DNA of 64,000 nucleotides from Delphinus delphis (GCF_949987515.2 NC_082689.1:3910001-3974000); one strand, 5' to 3'. Shown: positions 10,631 to 22,329, counted from the stretch's first letter. The notes: generated by a model not told the origin, from the letters alone. A program made the numbers and translations.

Positions 10631-12088
10631 AATTGATAGCAAGGAAAATATCCTTGAATGTTTAGCATAAAAAAGAGGACCGTGCCCAGTAAAGCAGGCG
10701 ACCTTGCTGCGCCTGTGGCCAAGAGCCATTTCCAAATAACTTGCGCCTTTCATGTGTGAAGAGAGATCTCTGTCTGTTTCTACTACAACTGCCGCCAGCA
10801 GCTCTGTGTCGGGGGTGAGTCCCTCAACATGCCCATCTGTGAAGAGTCGAGGCTCCCAGGGCCACGCTGAGGACAGAGCGGGCAAAGGATGCTGAAGGGA
10901 CTTAGGACAGATCAAGTCTACCCAAGTTGAGTGTTGCATGGTAGTCATTAGTAGGGACCACCGGCGACAGCTTTGCTCTGACCTAATTTTATGTCATTGG
11001 AGCTGGTGGTGACTTCCCTCATGTCACCCACCGGCCACCAGGTGGACTCAGCTGTCCTGGCTGGTGGCTGCGGGTCCCTTTGTTTCTCAAGGCTTCTTGA
11101 GTGTCCTTTCCTCAGAAGGCAGGTGCCGGGATGGAGAGCCGTCATTCCTGGTAGAAGAGGCTGGTTTTCAGTCAAGCCGTGATGTACTTGCTTCCTTTCC
11201 AAACTCTCCTCCTCTGAGTGTGGGGCAGTGTGGGCAGTGGTGGGGGTGTCCGAGGGGCTTCCCTCCTTCCTGACAGCTCCAGCGCAACCCCCTTTAATTC
11301 CTCCCTTCACTGGAGAAGGCATTTCCCCAAATGCTCCATCCTTGGGTCTCATGGTCCCCCGGGCATCTCACCCGCTCTGCCTTCCAGCTTGTGTCCTTGG
11401 GATGCTCCACGTCCAACCTCCCAATGGACCGGTAGCTCCAACAGACTGCCCGGTGCACAGCAGGTTCTCAACAACTATCTGGGGGACGGACACACTCCCT
11501 GGGCTCCCAGACCTTCCGCTCCCTGATCCCGTTGCACACGCTCCCCTGAGCTCACGCAGGGGCTTCCTCGGCCTCCTGTCCCCCTGCTTGAGTCCCTTAG
11601 CAGGGTTAGACCCTGGTCGCACAGCCCGTAACTCGTTCTCTCTCTGCTTCTGCACTCGGCTTCTCCGTCCTCCCTGCAGCTCTCAGCGCCCGGTACCCTC
11701 ATCTCCAGCCCCGGTGCCTCTGGGAATTCCCTCTCAGTCTCCCTTACCCTCTTCTGAATGAGTCAGGTTAATACGACTTCTCTGTCTCCTTTCCTTCCTC
11801 CTGGAGGAGGCACTGGCTTCTTCCTTCAGCCCAAGGTGAGTCCCTCTCTCTGGGCTCTGGGTTCCATCCGAAAGGTCTAGGGTCTCCCGTGACCCCTCCT
11901 CTTTGTATCTTCAGCTTCTCCCATCACTGTTTCCTTCTTCAGCCTAGAAATATGCTCTGCGGTTTGGGGTAACTGCACACACCACACGACCAGAGCAGCA
12001 GCAAACCTTCCTTGGGCCCCATGGAGCCGTGGAATGCTGCTTTGTCTCCTTCTGTGCCAGTTATTCGATACACGTGGAGTGTTAGAAC
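10631..12088. other. Unique non-coding stretch
   Basis: No gene is recognised. It holds the second copy of the 56-bp direct repeat (11572-11627). The 177-codon plus frame at 11228-11761 is proline/serine-rich, is shadowed by minus-strand frames, and has no domain. A weak L2-like tail ('gcacagcaggttctcaacaactatctggg') lies near 11455-11485. Confidence 0.4.
11572..11627 (+). repeat. Copy 2 of a 56-bp dispersed direct repeat
   Basis: This is the partner of 7981-8036 in the same orientation and 3.59 kb away. The four differing positions are scattered, so the copies are not a sequencing or assembly echo of each other. The family or mechanism is unknown. Confidence 0.85.
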
Positions 12089-12104
12089 AGAAGAGAGATG
12101 TTAG

Positions 12105-12304
12105 GGGCTTCCCTGGTGGCGCAGTGGTTGAGAGTCCGCCTGCCGTTGCAGGGGACACGGGTTCGTGCCCCGGTCCGGGAAGATCCCACATGCCGCGGAG
12201 CGGCTGGGCCCGTGAGCCATGGCCGCTGAGCCTGCGCGTCCGGAGCCTGTGCTCCACGATGGGAGAGGCCACAACAGTGAGAGGCCCGCATACTGGCAAA
12301 AAAA
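12105..12304 (+). mobile_element. CHR-type tRNA-derived SINE, short form
   Basis: This is a complete short CHR SINE. The tRNA-like head has box A around TGGCGCAGTGG (about 12117) and box B GGTTCGTGCC (12160-12169). The body has 'gcggagcggctgggcccgtgagcc' and ends 'agtgagaggcccgcatac' with a short A-rich tail. The 16-mer AGAAGAGAGATGTTAG flanks it perfectly at 12089-12104 and 12305-12320. These SINEs are retroposed by L1 machinery and mark cetaceans and close relatives. Confidence 0.97.
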
Positions 12305-12320
12305 AGAAGAGAGATGTTAG

Positions 12321-12660
12321 TTATCACCATCATCATTATCTTTAGGGCAAATATTCTCAAGGCTTTCTCTAAATTCACAGCCTCCATGTCTTCCTGTCCC
12401 AACAGCCCCTCAGGGCACAGAAGCTGCAGTGCGGCTTTGCTTCCACCACACCCTGAGAGTATTCTGACCAAGGTACCATTGACACCCTAATCACCAAATC
12501 TGAAGGAGGCTTTGGTCCTCTTGGGCGTGTCGGCATTTGACCCATGGGAGCCTCTCCTTGTCCCTGAAATGCTTGGCTTCCTTCTAGTTGGAAGGCCTTC
12601 CCTCTGCGGCCACCCTCCCAGGCATCTTTGAGGCTGACCTTTAACCTTTGAAGTCATTCG
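12321..12660. other. Non-coding stretch, possibly diverged L2
   Basis: No gene is seen. C/T-rich composition and position upstream of a clear L2 remnant suggest it may be a more 5' part of the same L2, but I cannot align it by eye. Confidence 0.35.
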
Positions 12661-13655
12661 GGGCTCAGTCCTCTGACTCTTTCTCTTTCCCATCTTCATC
12701 CAGACAGCGGGACCGCATGCAGTCTCCTGGCTTTGAATGCCATCTGTATCCTGAACGCCAGCAAAGCCGTCTCTCCGGCCCTGGGCTCTCCCTGGAATTC
12801 CTGTGCATCCACATCGCTCCTTAACGTCTCCTCTGGGCTGCCCGCTATAGTCACCTGACGCCCACCCCATCGTCATCTGAGCTCCTGACCTGTCCACCAA
12901 ATCTGTTCTTCTTCCACTCTTTCTTCAAAGTCAGTGAATTCTTTCTATTGCTCAGAAAAAATGCTTGGAGGGAAGCACTTTTAAGTCTTTTCTGCTCCCA
13001 CTGCCCACCCCCCTACACACTACCACCACCCGCCCTCAGCCCCCTTCAGACCCGCTCCCTCCTGGGTTCCTGCACTTCTTCGTGACCCGTCTCCCTGCCT
13101 CTGGCCCTGCCCCGCCGTGCCCTCCCTCAGCGCTGCTGGAGTCTCTTGTCAAAGGGATCCTGTTACAAGTCAGATCCTGCTTCCGAGCCCTCCTCTGAGC
13201 AAAACTCCCCATCGGCCCCCCCAGCTCGCTCAGCCACTGCCCGAGTCTCGTTAAGACGCCCCAGGGTCCCGTGATCCCGTGTGACGCTTCCCACCCACCC
13301 CCTAGCTCATCCGCTCAGGCCACGCTAGCCCGTGCCCTGCGCCCTGGACACACCAGCACACTCCTGCCTCACTTCCGTGCACAGTCTGTTCCCTCTGCCT
13401 GGAATGCTGTTCCTTCGCGGGGCTCCTCCCTGACTTTTTTCAGGTCTTCACTCACGTGGCATCTTCTCAGGCCCCCGGAACTGGCATTTCAACCCCCTTC
13501 CTAACACGACACGCTCACTTCTCTGCTTTATATTATCTGTCACAATATTCATAGTGAATATTCTATATATTATATTATTTATCTTGTGAGTTGCTGGCCT
13601 CCCCAGTTTCTCACTGTGATAGAAGCTTCACGGGGCAGGGGTTTTGTCAGCTGTT
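12661..13655 (+). repeat. L2 LINE 3' region remnant
   Basis: Block order matches a sense L2: 'catcgtcatctgagctcctgacctgtccaccaaatc', then 'gtcagatcctgcttccgagccctcc', 'cttccgtgcacagtctgttccctctgcctggaatgctgttcc', 'tcttcactcacgtggcatcttctcag', 'ctttatattatctgtca', and 'gagttgctggcctccccag' to 'cacggggcaggggttttgtc'. The latter blocks are the typical L2 3' UTR. It is heavily diverged and carries no reading frame. Confidence 0.7.
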
Positions 13656-15404
13656 GTTTTTTTTCTCTAGAAACAGGACACTGGAGCTAAGCACCGTCAT
13701 GTGCCCTCCTGTAAATGAGACCTGGGAGTTCAGAGTCCAACCTCGGTGGGATCCGGACATGGTGACATAGGTCCATAGGGGTAGGAGAGGGACAGGCTGG
13801 AGACCACATCGCGGGGAGGGACAGAGGGACCCTGAGAGAAAAACCTCCATGAATGAGCGGCAAGGCTGGGGCAGGGACGTTGGGGGACGGGGCAGCATGT
13901 TCAGTTCTAGTGAGGGTTACACTGGAATCTTTTCTGACCCACTTTTCTCCTTCCCTGAGAAAACAACTCCATGTCCTATAAGGGCAACGCCAAAGCTAGT
14001 AGGATCCCTGACTCCCAACCTCTTCTCCTAGAGGAGATCCACTGGGAAAAGCCCAAGTCAAACAAAAACATGCATTTTCTTAATAAATGGAGAGAAAGAG
14101 GAGAGCAGAGGTCACCAGAAGCTCTGAAACGAGTCACCTGATGGTAGCAGCAGAAAGTCTAGGGCAGGTGCCTTTATTCTGGCCATTACCAGGGCAGGGG
14201 GGTGGACAGGAACTGATGCAGAGGTTGGGCCAGGTGGGGGATGGCTTCTCCGGTCACAGCCACGGTCACAGAGAGGGTGGCACTCACTCTGCCGTCCCCT
14301 CAAGTGGACAGACGGTCCAGCAGACTCAGCGATGAACAGCTAACATGACCATTTTATAAGAAATGGGAAACGCAGATAGATGCCCCTCTGCAAAAAAAAA
14401 AAAAAAAAAAAATCATAGTCAGTGTACCGTTATGAATCTTTTCCATTTAAAAATATGGCGAGACTATTTTCCAGTCAATAAACAAATATATGCAATTTCA
14501 TTTGAATTGAACAGAGAAGATGGTGGCTATGAGGTCCGTGTGGTTTTGTACCTCGTGGGCCCTTCCCTGCTCTAAGGTTTCATGACCTTTACGGCAGCAA
14601 CATGCTGGTAATTGAAAGAACTCAACGAAATTACCACCTTATTGAGCCATCAAATCTGTCAAAAGGAAATTGAGGCTGAGCGGCAGGAGAACTTTTCCCT
14701 CATAGCAGGAAAATCTATGGGAAGGTAAAATTATTTCCCAGGGAAGTTGTTAAAAATCCCTTATGTGAGCCATTTATAAACATGTTATTTAGCAACATCT
14801 TACAAAAAATGTTGACAACACATCATCAACAAAAGTCCTATATTAGCAAGATGGACCAGATGCCTCAATAAGAAAGTTTTTCAAATCCACTGATGATTTA
14901 ACTTATAGTATTCTATTTTTTTACAGGATAAAGAATGTTATTTTCTTGCAATATGAAATGTAACATCAAATGAAACAATTGCTTTATAGTTATCTTTTAT
15001 AGCTTTCAATTGGCGAATTAGGACAAAATAAAAAAATCTGTGTAACTGCAAATGAAGGTAATTTTTTAAAAGTCAGATTAGTTACGTGAATATGTCCTTA
15101 GAAGACACAAAAATTGATTTATTACTGATTAACATGATATATTAATATTAACATGGTTATTAGGACATATTAATTAAAATGACCCAAGGGCAGGTGGGGT
15201 GGGGGAGGAAGGGCATTATAGGGAGGGACTCTGGTTGAAGGGATGATGAACAGGGGTAGGTCCAGCCTGAGGTTGAGAGGGAGAGGGTCCAGGGGCATAT
15301 TTCATACTTGAAAGATCAATCGGGTAAGTCAGGTACCACCCAAAGTGCTGGATCAAGATATCCCACTGAAGCCAACTGGCAGCGAGCTTTTTAAAATCAA
15401 GCAT
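13656..15404. other. Unique AT-richer non-coding stretch
   Basis: No gene is recognised. An isolated run of 21 A lies at 14392-14412 with no recognisable element before it. The region 14770-15180 is AT-rich and featureless. Confidence 0.45.
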
Positions 15405-15966
15405 AACGACCCCAATATAGAGGAGAAATTAACTGGAAAATATTTATTCATAAGAGCTACCGCTCTCTATATAAAATAGATAAACATCAAGGACCTACTG
15501 TATAGCACAGGAAACTATATTCAATACCTTGTAATAGGGCTTCCCTGGTGGCGCAGGGGTTAAGAATCCACCTGCCAATGAAGGGGACACAGGTTCGAGC
15601 CCTGGTCCGGGAAGATCCCACATACTGCGGAGCAACTAAGCCCGTGTGCCACAACTACTGAAGCCTGGGCGTCTAGAGCAAGAGAAGCCACGGCAACGAG
15701 AAGCCCGCACACCACACTGAAGAGTAGCCCTGAGTAGCCCCCGCTCGCCGCAGCTAGAGAAAGCCCGTGCGCATCTGCAAAGACACAATGCAGCCAAAAA
15801 TAAATAAATAAATACGATAAATAAGTTAAAAAAATACCTTGTAATAACCTATTATGGAAAAGAATCAGAAAAAGAATATATATGTAACTGAATCACTTTG
15901 CTGTACATCAGAAACTAACACATTGTAAATCGACTATACTTCAACTAAAAACAAAAGAGCGACCCC
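15405..15966 (+). mobile_element. L1 3'-end insertion, split by a SINE
   Basis: The sense L1 3' UTR reads 'aaacatcaaggacctactgtatagcacaggaaactatattcaataccttgtaata', is interrupted by a CHR SINE, and resumes 'acctattatggaaaagaatcag' to 'gaatcactttgctgtacatcagaaactaacac' and 'gactatacttcaactaaaaac'. AACGACCCC at 15405-15413 and AGCGACCCC at 15958-15966 are a likely target-site duplication with one mismatch. Confidence 0.85.
15537..15832 (+). mobile_element. CHR-type SINE, long form, inside L1
   Basis: It starts GGGCTTCCCTGGTGGCGCAG, with box B-like GGTTCGAGCC near 15592. The body 'gcggagcaactaagcccgtgtgccacaactactgaagcc' is the long CHR form, ending in an AAATAAATAAAT-rich tail. The duplicated target AATACCTTGTAATA (15523-15536 and 15833-15846) is L1 3'-UTR sequence, proving that the SINE inserted after the L1. 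Confidence 0.95.
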
Positions 15967-16536
15967 TGTGTACGCTTAACGGATATTCCTCTATGTGTTT
16001 AAGGCATTAATAGTGCTCTGCACTTCTAGACATCAGAGTCGGAGAAAGAATGGTACACGGAGCCAGCAATGGATCAGCTCCCAAGTTCTTAATTTACAGA
16101 ACTACTTTAAAGGGGCAGAGAAAATTCTGGAATGGTGTTTGAAGTGACCACTGTAACATTCTCCAAGCTATGGAAAATATTGAAGTCAAATATTTACAGT
16201 ACTGAAGGGCTCACGTGCAATGTAAAATAACCTCCAAATTGAGAACATCTGGGAGAAAAGTCTTAAACAGAGGCAAGTAATGAAAGCAGTAATAAAAATG
16301 CAGGCGATATTTGTGAGGAAGTCTAATGAAGAAGGGAAGCTTTTTTTTTTTTTTTTTTTTAAGGTAACGAGGCTACCTTCCTGCAGTGAGCTCAAGGGAA
16401 ATGATTTGATTCTCTCTGACTGAGTTTACAACCTGCCAAATGAAAATATTGCTACCTCTAATTTCATGGAATGAAATAATTACTGATGTACAGAACTTGT
16501 AGACGGCCTTAGATTTTAAAACACTAGAGGAAAAAT
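15967..16536. other. Unique non-coding stretch with poly-T
   Basis: No gene is seen. A run of 20 T occupies 16341-16360. It may be the reversed tail of an antisense retroposon, but nothing recognisable follows it. Confidence 0.45.
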
Positions 16537-16640
16537 GGATATATATGTGTAACTGAATCACTTTGCTGCACAGCAGAAATTAGCACAACATTGTAAGTCA
16601 ACTATACTTCAATAAAATAAATTTAAAAAAAGAAAGAACA
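16537..16640 (+). mobile_element. Short L1 3'-end fragment
   Basis: 'Gtgtaactgaatcactttgctgcacagcagaaattagcacaacattgtaagtcaactatacttcaataaaat' is the very end of an L1 3' UTR with an intact AATAAA, followed by an A-rich tail. A second A-rich tract (16653-16670) follows. I did not find a clear target-site duplication. Confidence 0.85.
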
Positions 16641-16673
16641 GGAAAACCCAAATTAAAAAAAAAAGAAAGAAGT

Positions 16674-16725
16674 AGAACATATATATGTATATGTACATAT
16701 ATGATATATATACGTACATATTTGG
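16674..16725. repeat. AT-rich (TATA/ACAT) simple repeat
   Basis: Alternating ATAT/GTAC/ACAT units with several short palindromes (ATATATATGTATATGTACAT). Simple-sequence expansion. Confidence 0.85.
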
Positions 16726-16799
16726 GATCAATCCATTGAAGAATGTTTTTCTGGATTATAGGAAAACAAGAGGGAGACCGAATTTAGAGAGAAGATAAA

Positions 16800-17010
16800 C
16801 AATATTGGCTTTGGTTGCATTCAAATTCTGATTCCATCTCATTGCTGATCTTAGGCAAGCTGTCTTAGCCTCTCCCAGCCTCAGTTTGTACATCTTTAAA
16901 TGGGGCTCTTACAGAAGTTAATCGAGATACTGCTGACAAAGCTCTTGCCCTTACACCTGGCACAGACAGAGCCAATACGTGGGTTTATCATCACTGCTGT
17001 TATTACACCT
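16800..17010 (+). repeat. MIR SINE
   Basis: MIR order is clear: 'ggttgcattcaaattctgattccatctcattgctgatcttaggcaagctg', then 'cctctcccagcctcagtttgtacatctttaaatgggg', then 'gagatactgctgacaaagctcttgcc' and 'cacctggcacagacagagcc'. Confidence 0.75.
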
Positions 17011-17792
17011 TTATTTAAAAAAATACAAGGTATCAAAAGGAGGTTAGATTTCCATCAAACAACAGTGACCCAACAAAAAGTATTTATAAACTCTCAAGGG
17101 TTTAAACTCTCTCTCGAGAGCATTTTGGATGATGAGCCTCATAATATAATGGGGTAAAGTATTTGCTTCCTGTGGTGAGAATAGTTGCATGATTGCACAG
17201 GAGGGCCACGGGGCACATTTGGGTGGTCTCATGTCGAATGTACTATGGAAGGGAAATTAATAAAATGCAATCTGAATGAGCATGGCTCCTCTCCCAGGTT
17301 TCCTCTCCTCTGATGTTTATAATAGGACATCACACAAGGGTAGAATCAGCAGCGTCTCTACATTAACAAGAACAGGTTTAAAATCCTAGATGTCCTTGGA
17401 GGTCTATTATTTATACCGTGCATGGTCAGTATTTCCACCTCGAGAACCTCCTGTTACTTAGGCACTGAAAAAAACTTTGAAGTTTAGAAAGTTATGGACT
17501 TCAAAAGAATGCTATCGGTTGAGGATACAAGAGCAAAGTCAGGAACCAGAAGAGGACAAAAGAATCTCATGGTATTCAAGTCATAATTATGGCTCGTCTG
17601 ATGTCTCCCTGCTGTTTAGAACTGAATAGCAAATCGCAAAGAATTCCTAATTTCAGGCAGGGTCTGGCTGCCCATTAGGGTACCTTGAGTCTTTAACGAT
17701 AGCAGAGAAAGCCTATAAGAAAAGTCAGAAGTATTCATACTCTGTGTTTGTCAAACAACTGGCATTGAAATGACACTGGTGGCTAAGAAAAT
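17011..17792. other. Unique non-coding stretch
   Basis: I see no gene, repeat or regulatory site that can be supported. Confidence 0.45.
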
Positions 17793-17858
17793 TCTATCTC
17801 TCTATCTCTCTATCATCTATCTGTCTGTCTATCTATCTATCTATGTATCGTCTATCAT
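17793..17858. repeat. (TCTA)n / (TCTG)n microsatellite
   Basis: About 66 bases of TCTC, TCTA and TCTG tetranucleotides with a pure ATCTATCTATCTAT core. Likely length-polymorphic. Confidence 0.95.
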
Positions 17859-19083
17859 TTAATAAGCCTCTCAGAACTGTTAAAGCATTGAAGTAGAAGC
17901 CATGTCAGAAAATGCCTGTTCCAGTGCCTGATGCAAAGCCAGTGATAATAGTAGTTCTTTATTTCTCTTTTTCTCTTCCCAGAAAGCCAAAGAGGGTCCC
18001 AGTGGTGTTATTTTGCCTCCGATGTTTACACTGTTGGGATTACTCTCTAGGTCACATCAACAGCAAGTAGGGACCCCAGTCTCCTTCTGCCCTGCAGGAG
18101 GCACGGAGAAAAATGGCTCTGGGTGTGGGCAGACATGGAGTTATGATCAAGCACAAGTGGAGGAGGAATATTTGAGACCTGAGAAGGCACCAAAGCCCCT
18201 GAGTTATCAGTGGTTACTTGTCCCTTCTGGAATCCCTTTGATTCTGAGCCCTGGGCCCCAGAATGGCCAGCCATGATCTAGAATAGGGAGAAGACAATAA
18301 ATAGATTGCACCTTCTGGGCCTGAGGATGTGAGCCTGGAGTGCCTGTGTGGAGAAGGATTGCAAAGCTCAGTGAGAAAGGGAGCCATGATCAATTAGTGA
18401 TGTCTGCCACTGGATAATCAATTAGTGATGTCTGCCACTGACTCAGGATAGAGGAGGATAGCACACATCAGCTTATTTGAATTACCATCCATAGTACAAG
18501 ACCCAGCTCAAACACCGTCTTCACAAACATTTCTCAAGACTTAGAATTAAAGCATCATATGACCTCAAGGAGAATATGAGTTAACATGGAATCCAAGGGT
18601 CCTGATGCTGCCATTTCTACCACGCTGCCTTGCCTCGTATTTTGTTCTCTCACCAGCTTGTTTTGCCCGTTGGTTTTCTGACTTTGTCTGATTCCTCCAA
18701 CCAGAGAACTTGGAGCCTTTCTGATTTCTCCCACCGAGTTTGAGCCCCTTAAGAATAACTATGTTTTGTAATTTCCTTTGTAGCAGTCAGCAGAGCCTGC
18801 AGATGAAAATCCCCATAAGCAATGACTGAAATAGATGCATGGAAGCTACCCACATGCCTAAGAAAATAGTAAATAATCTTGACACCCACCAGAGACTCTC
18901 TTGTGACACCCAGAATTATTGGCACCAGAAAGTAAATCAGGCTCTGTCACAGGGCAGTAAGGCTCCACATGGATGGAGCAGTCATCTGGTCCAGTGTTCC
19001 TACTGCTCAGTGGAGCCACCATGGTCCAGCATGCTGAGGTCACCAGTATCTGGTAGCAAAACTGGAATCAGAACCTAGTTGCA
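17859..19083. other. Unique non-coding stretch
   Basis: Contains the 28-bp tandem duplication at 18390-18440. The stretch 18480-18830 has some L2-like wording ('agacccagctcaaacaccgtcttcacaaac') but is too diverged to call. No gene is recognised. Confidence 0.4.
18390..18440 (+). repeat. 28-bp-period tandem duplication
   Basis: The 23-mer beginning TCAATTAGTGATGTCTGCCA occurs identically at 18390-18412 and 18418-18440, separated by GATAA. Identity of the copies suggests a recent local duplication. Confidence 0.95.
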
Positions 19084-19092
19084 CACTGTATT

Positions 19093-19891
19093 ACTTTCTT
19101 AAATTAATTTTTATGGGAGTGTAGTTGATTTACAATGTTGTGTTAGTTTCAGGTGTACAACAAAGTGAATCAGTTATACAGATACATATATCCACTCTTT
19201 TTTAGATTCTTTTCCCATATAGGCCATTACAGAGTATTGAGTGGAGTTCCCTGTGCTATACAGTAGGTCCTTATTAGTTATCTATTTTATATATAGTAGT
19301 GTGTATACGTCAATCCCAATCTCCCAATTTATCCCTCCTCCCCTTCCTCCCTGGTAACCATAAGTTTGTTTTCTATATCTGTAACTCTATTTCTGTTGTG
19401 TAGATTAGTTCATTTGTATGCTTTTTTTTAGATTCCACATATAAGCGATATCATATGATATTTGTCTTTCTCTGCCTGACTTACCTCACTCAGTATGACA
19501 ATCTCTAGGTCCATCCATGTTGCTGCAAATGGCATTATTTCATTCTTTTTTATGGCTGAGTAATATTCCATTGTGTATCCATACCACATCTTTATCCATT
19601 CCTCTCTCGATGGACATTGTTGCTTCCATGTCCTGGCTGTTGTAAATAGTGCTACAATGAACACTGGGGTCCGTGTATTTTTTCGAATTATGGTTTTCTT
19701 TGGATATATGCCCAAGAGTGGGATTGCTGGGTCATATGATAGCTCTATTTTTAGTTTTTTAAGGAACCTCCATACTGTTCTCTGTAGTGACTGTACCAGT
19801 TTACATTCCCATCAACAGTGCAGGAGGGTTCCCTTTTCTCCACACCCTCTCCAGCATTTATTGTTTGTAGATCTTTTTGATGATGGCCATT
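19093..19891 (-). mobile_element. 5'-truncated L1, antisense
   Basis: Left to right on the plus strand this is reversed 3' UTR, then the end of ORF2. It starts 'agttgatttacaatgttgtgttagtttcaggtgtacaacaaagtgaatcag', passes 'ccctgtgctatacagtaggtccttattag', and reaches the ORF2 C-terminal region ('ggctgagtaatattccattgtg', 'gggattgctgggtcatatga', 'ccacaccctctccagcat'). CACTGTATT at 19084-19092 and 19892-19900 is a likely 9-bp target-site duplication. Confidence 0.95.
19428..19715 (-). pseudogene. L1 ORF2 C-terminal fragment
   Basis: The minus strand encodes the last part of L1 ORF2p in one open segment, with the hallmarks [20 protein letters not shown] and the terminal 'SEVSQAEKDKYHMISLICGI'. 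Only the C-terminus is present. Endonuclease, reverse transcriptase and most of the Cys-rich region were never copied because the insertion is 5'-truncated. It cannot be functional. Confidence 0.9.
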
Positions 19892-19900
19892 CACTGTATT

Positions 19901-22329
19901 TATCACATCAATATCCCCCAGTTTTCCTGGGCAAGGGCTGAATGGATAGAAGCTGAGGGAGGAAAAGCGGAAGGAAGGGAAGAAGCAATCCAGACATTGA
20001 AAAGGGTTAGGATGTCATGGCTCTGTGCGTCTTACAGCAGGGCAGCCACTCCCTGGTAAAGTGTCCAAGGAGGCCTGAAACTGCTCTGGTATCTTTCACA
20101 AGCTTCCCTCTCTCTTTTTGCAAGCAGAGAACTTTCTGGCTCTCTGTTTTTGTTTGTTTGTTTGTTTTTCTTAATTCTCTGATTAAGATGTACCTTCTCC
20201 CTTCTTTACTCCTATCATCCCGTCAGATCCCTCCTGTCCCCAGAACTCCCTTTTTAATGACAGAAAATGCCTGACTGATCTTGGAAAGGGCTGTGAGTAG
20301 GCAAGCCCTCCGGAGACAAGACACTTTGGGTCCTGCTTTTTCAAAGCTGCTCCCCTGCTGGCTCTGTTTTCTGTCTCTGTCAAAGAACTATCAACAGTTC
20401 TCTAAACCCAAACTTGTTCCTCAGGAATCAAATGTGTATGTGGGGAGAAGAACCGTTTGTATATGACTGGTGGTGCCAGGCGTGGCATTCGTGGGGGGCT
20501 GTCAGGCCAGGCCGTTTAGCTGTCAGTTCATTTAATCTCATTCATTCAGGTAACTCAGGGGTGAATTATCTTTCACCTTTTGGTCGGTTTGGCCTCATGT
20601 AGATAAAACCTGGTTGCGTTTTCTAAAGGACCATTTGAAAAAGTTCTTTAAATCAGAGAAACAGCTCACCCTTAAGAGAGCAGAACCAATCTTTGTGATA
20701 TTCAGGGAACAGAAGGTCTAGTGGACTGTTTTAATGCCAGGTTTTTTATCATGGAAATCACCCTCAGGTCCTCGGAGGAATTAAACTACGTACAGACAGG
20801 GCATTATTAGCATACTCAGTTAACTGCATCGTTCTAAAACAATACTGGGGCTGATTTACAAATTTGGGCAGGGAAGGTCCTTAGACGTGATTCTGAGTCT
20901 ATACAGCCTTCCGGTATAACCTTCCACATTGACACGTGGGTCAGTTTCAGAGCCCATGGATTCCCTGTTTGGCCGCTGCCAATAGACTTTCTTAGGCGAA
21001 TCAGTGATGTCTTATAATAAGTATATGCTGCTAATGGCCAGCGATCATAATATCACAGGATTTTTATTTATGATCTCAAATAATATTCCCATTCAATTAG
21101 TGATAAAACAAGCCAGGGTGAGAAGAAGTGGGAATTTAATGAAAGGTTGCTGCATGCCAGATGGCATTCCAGACCACGAATCCTGTTACACGGGGGAGAC
21201 TCACAGATTCGCTCAAAACATGCTCTCCCTTCCTCCTGGGAGGCAGCCTCCAACTCGCGGTGTCTCTCTCAGAACTCTTTTGAATTTTCCGAAGATGTAG
21301 GTGATTAATCAGGGCCCCGGGTGTCACAATGACCCATTGTCCCTGAAGGCATTCCTTCTGCTGGCATCTGACCCTTTCCTCTTGGGGTGAGTGTGCAATT
21401 TCCCAAACTCTTAATGCACAAAAACTCAAGAACAATGGCCCTGCGTGTAGCTTACATTTGCGGGATGGAACAGAGAGGGGTTTTGTTGCTGGAGGGAGGG
21501 GAAAGGGGCATCAATTAACTTAATCTTTATATTCTCATGAAAAGCATACATATATTTTGAGAAAGACAGCATTCCACTTGGTGTTTTCTTCGTAAAAGAA
21601 TTAGTGGCACAAAACCCCATCGTGACAATATTAAAGAAAACAAAAATAAAGGCTCAAGCCCAATGCTATCTCTGGCAAATTTAGTTATTTGCATTATCTG
21701 TTTCCCTCTAGCCCTTGTCCACACACGTCCACATGTGCACAAGGTTTTTACACAGCTGTCTGCAAAGCTCCCTTTGCTTGTAAAAGCATTACACTGTGAT
21801 GGAGAGATCTCTTTTAGATAGTTATGTCCCGTTATTAAAGATTCCAAATATCATTCATTTCCTTCAAGCTCTATTATATTTATCATCTATCACCGTGTCA
21901 GCACATTAATCACGTGCTCGGTTGCCTCAGGACTGTTGCCTAACTATCCACTGTTAATAGAAATTTGACCACCATGGCCTTTCTCCGCACCAGCAAAGAC
22001 AAACCACTTCACGAGCTGCTGATGCCCTGAAACAAGTGAGCTCTTTTAATGATCTCCTATGTGGGTGAGATTTTTTTTTATATTTATAGAATGAAAATTA
22101 AAGGCCAGAAAAGTTTGAGGAAACAGAGAGAAATGTCCCTGTTATTCCACAGTTCCCGGATGCAGAGCAATTGTGGACACAGCAGTGATGAGAATTCTGA
22201 CCAAGGGAAGCTTATCTGCAACCCGGGGCCCCTATGCTCAACTGATCACTGGCCAGGCAGCTGAGATGAGGTTATTGGCTCAAGTTTGCAATGAGGGTGG
22301 AGGGTCAGGTGCCGGGTCTTTCTAAGTGC
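19901..22329. other. Unique non-coding stretch
   Basis: No gene is recognised. A (GTTT)n tract lies at 20145-20170. Short overlapping open frames (for example 21004-21300 plus, 21136-21435 minus, 21527-21847 minus) show no domain. Confidence 0.4.

Noticed and set aside
12105..12180. tRNA gene from box A and box B motifs
   Set aside because: The match is the tRNA-derived head of a SINE. It lacks a complete cloverleaf and is repeated in several SINEs.
19093..19891. A second functional L1
   Set aside because: It contains only the last part of ORF2 and the 3' UTR, and is a 5'-truncated copy.
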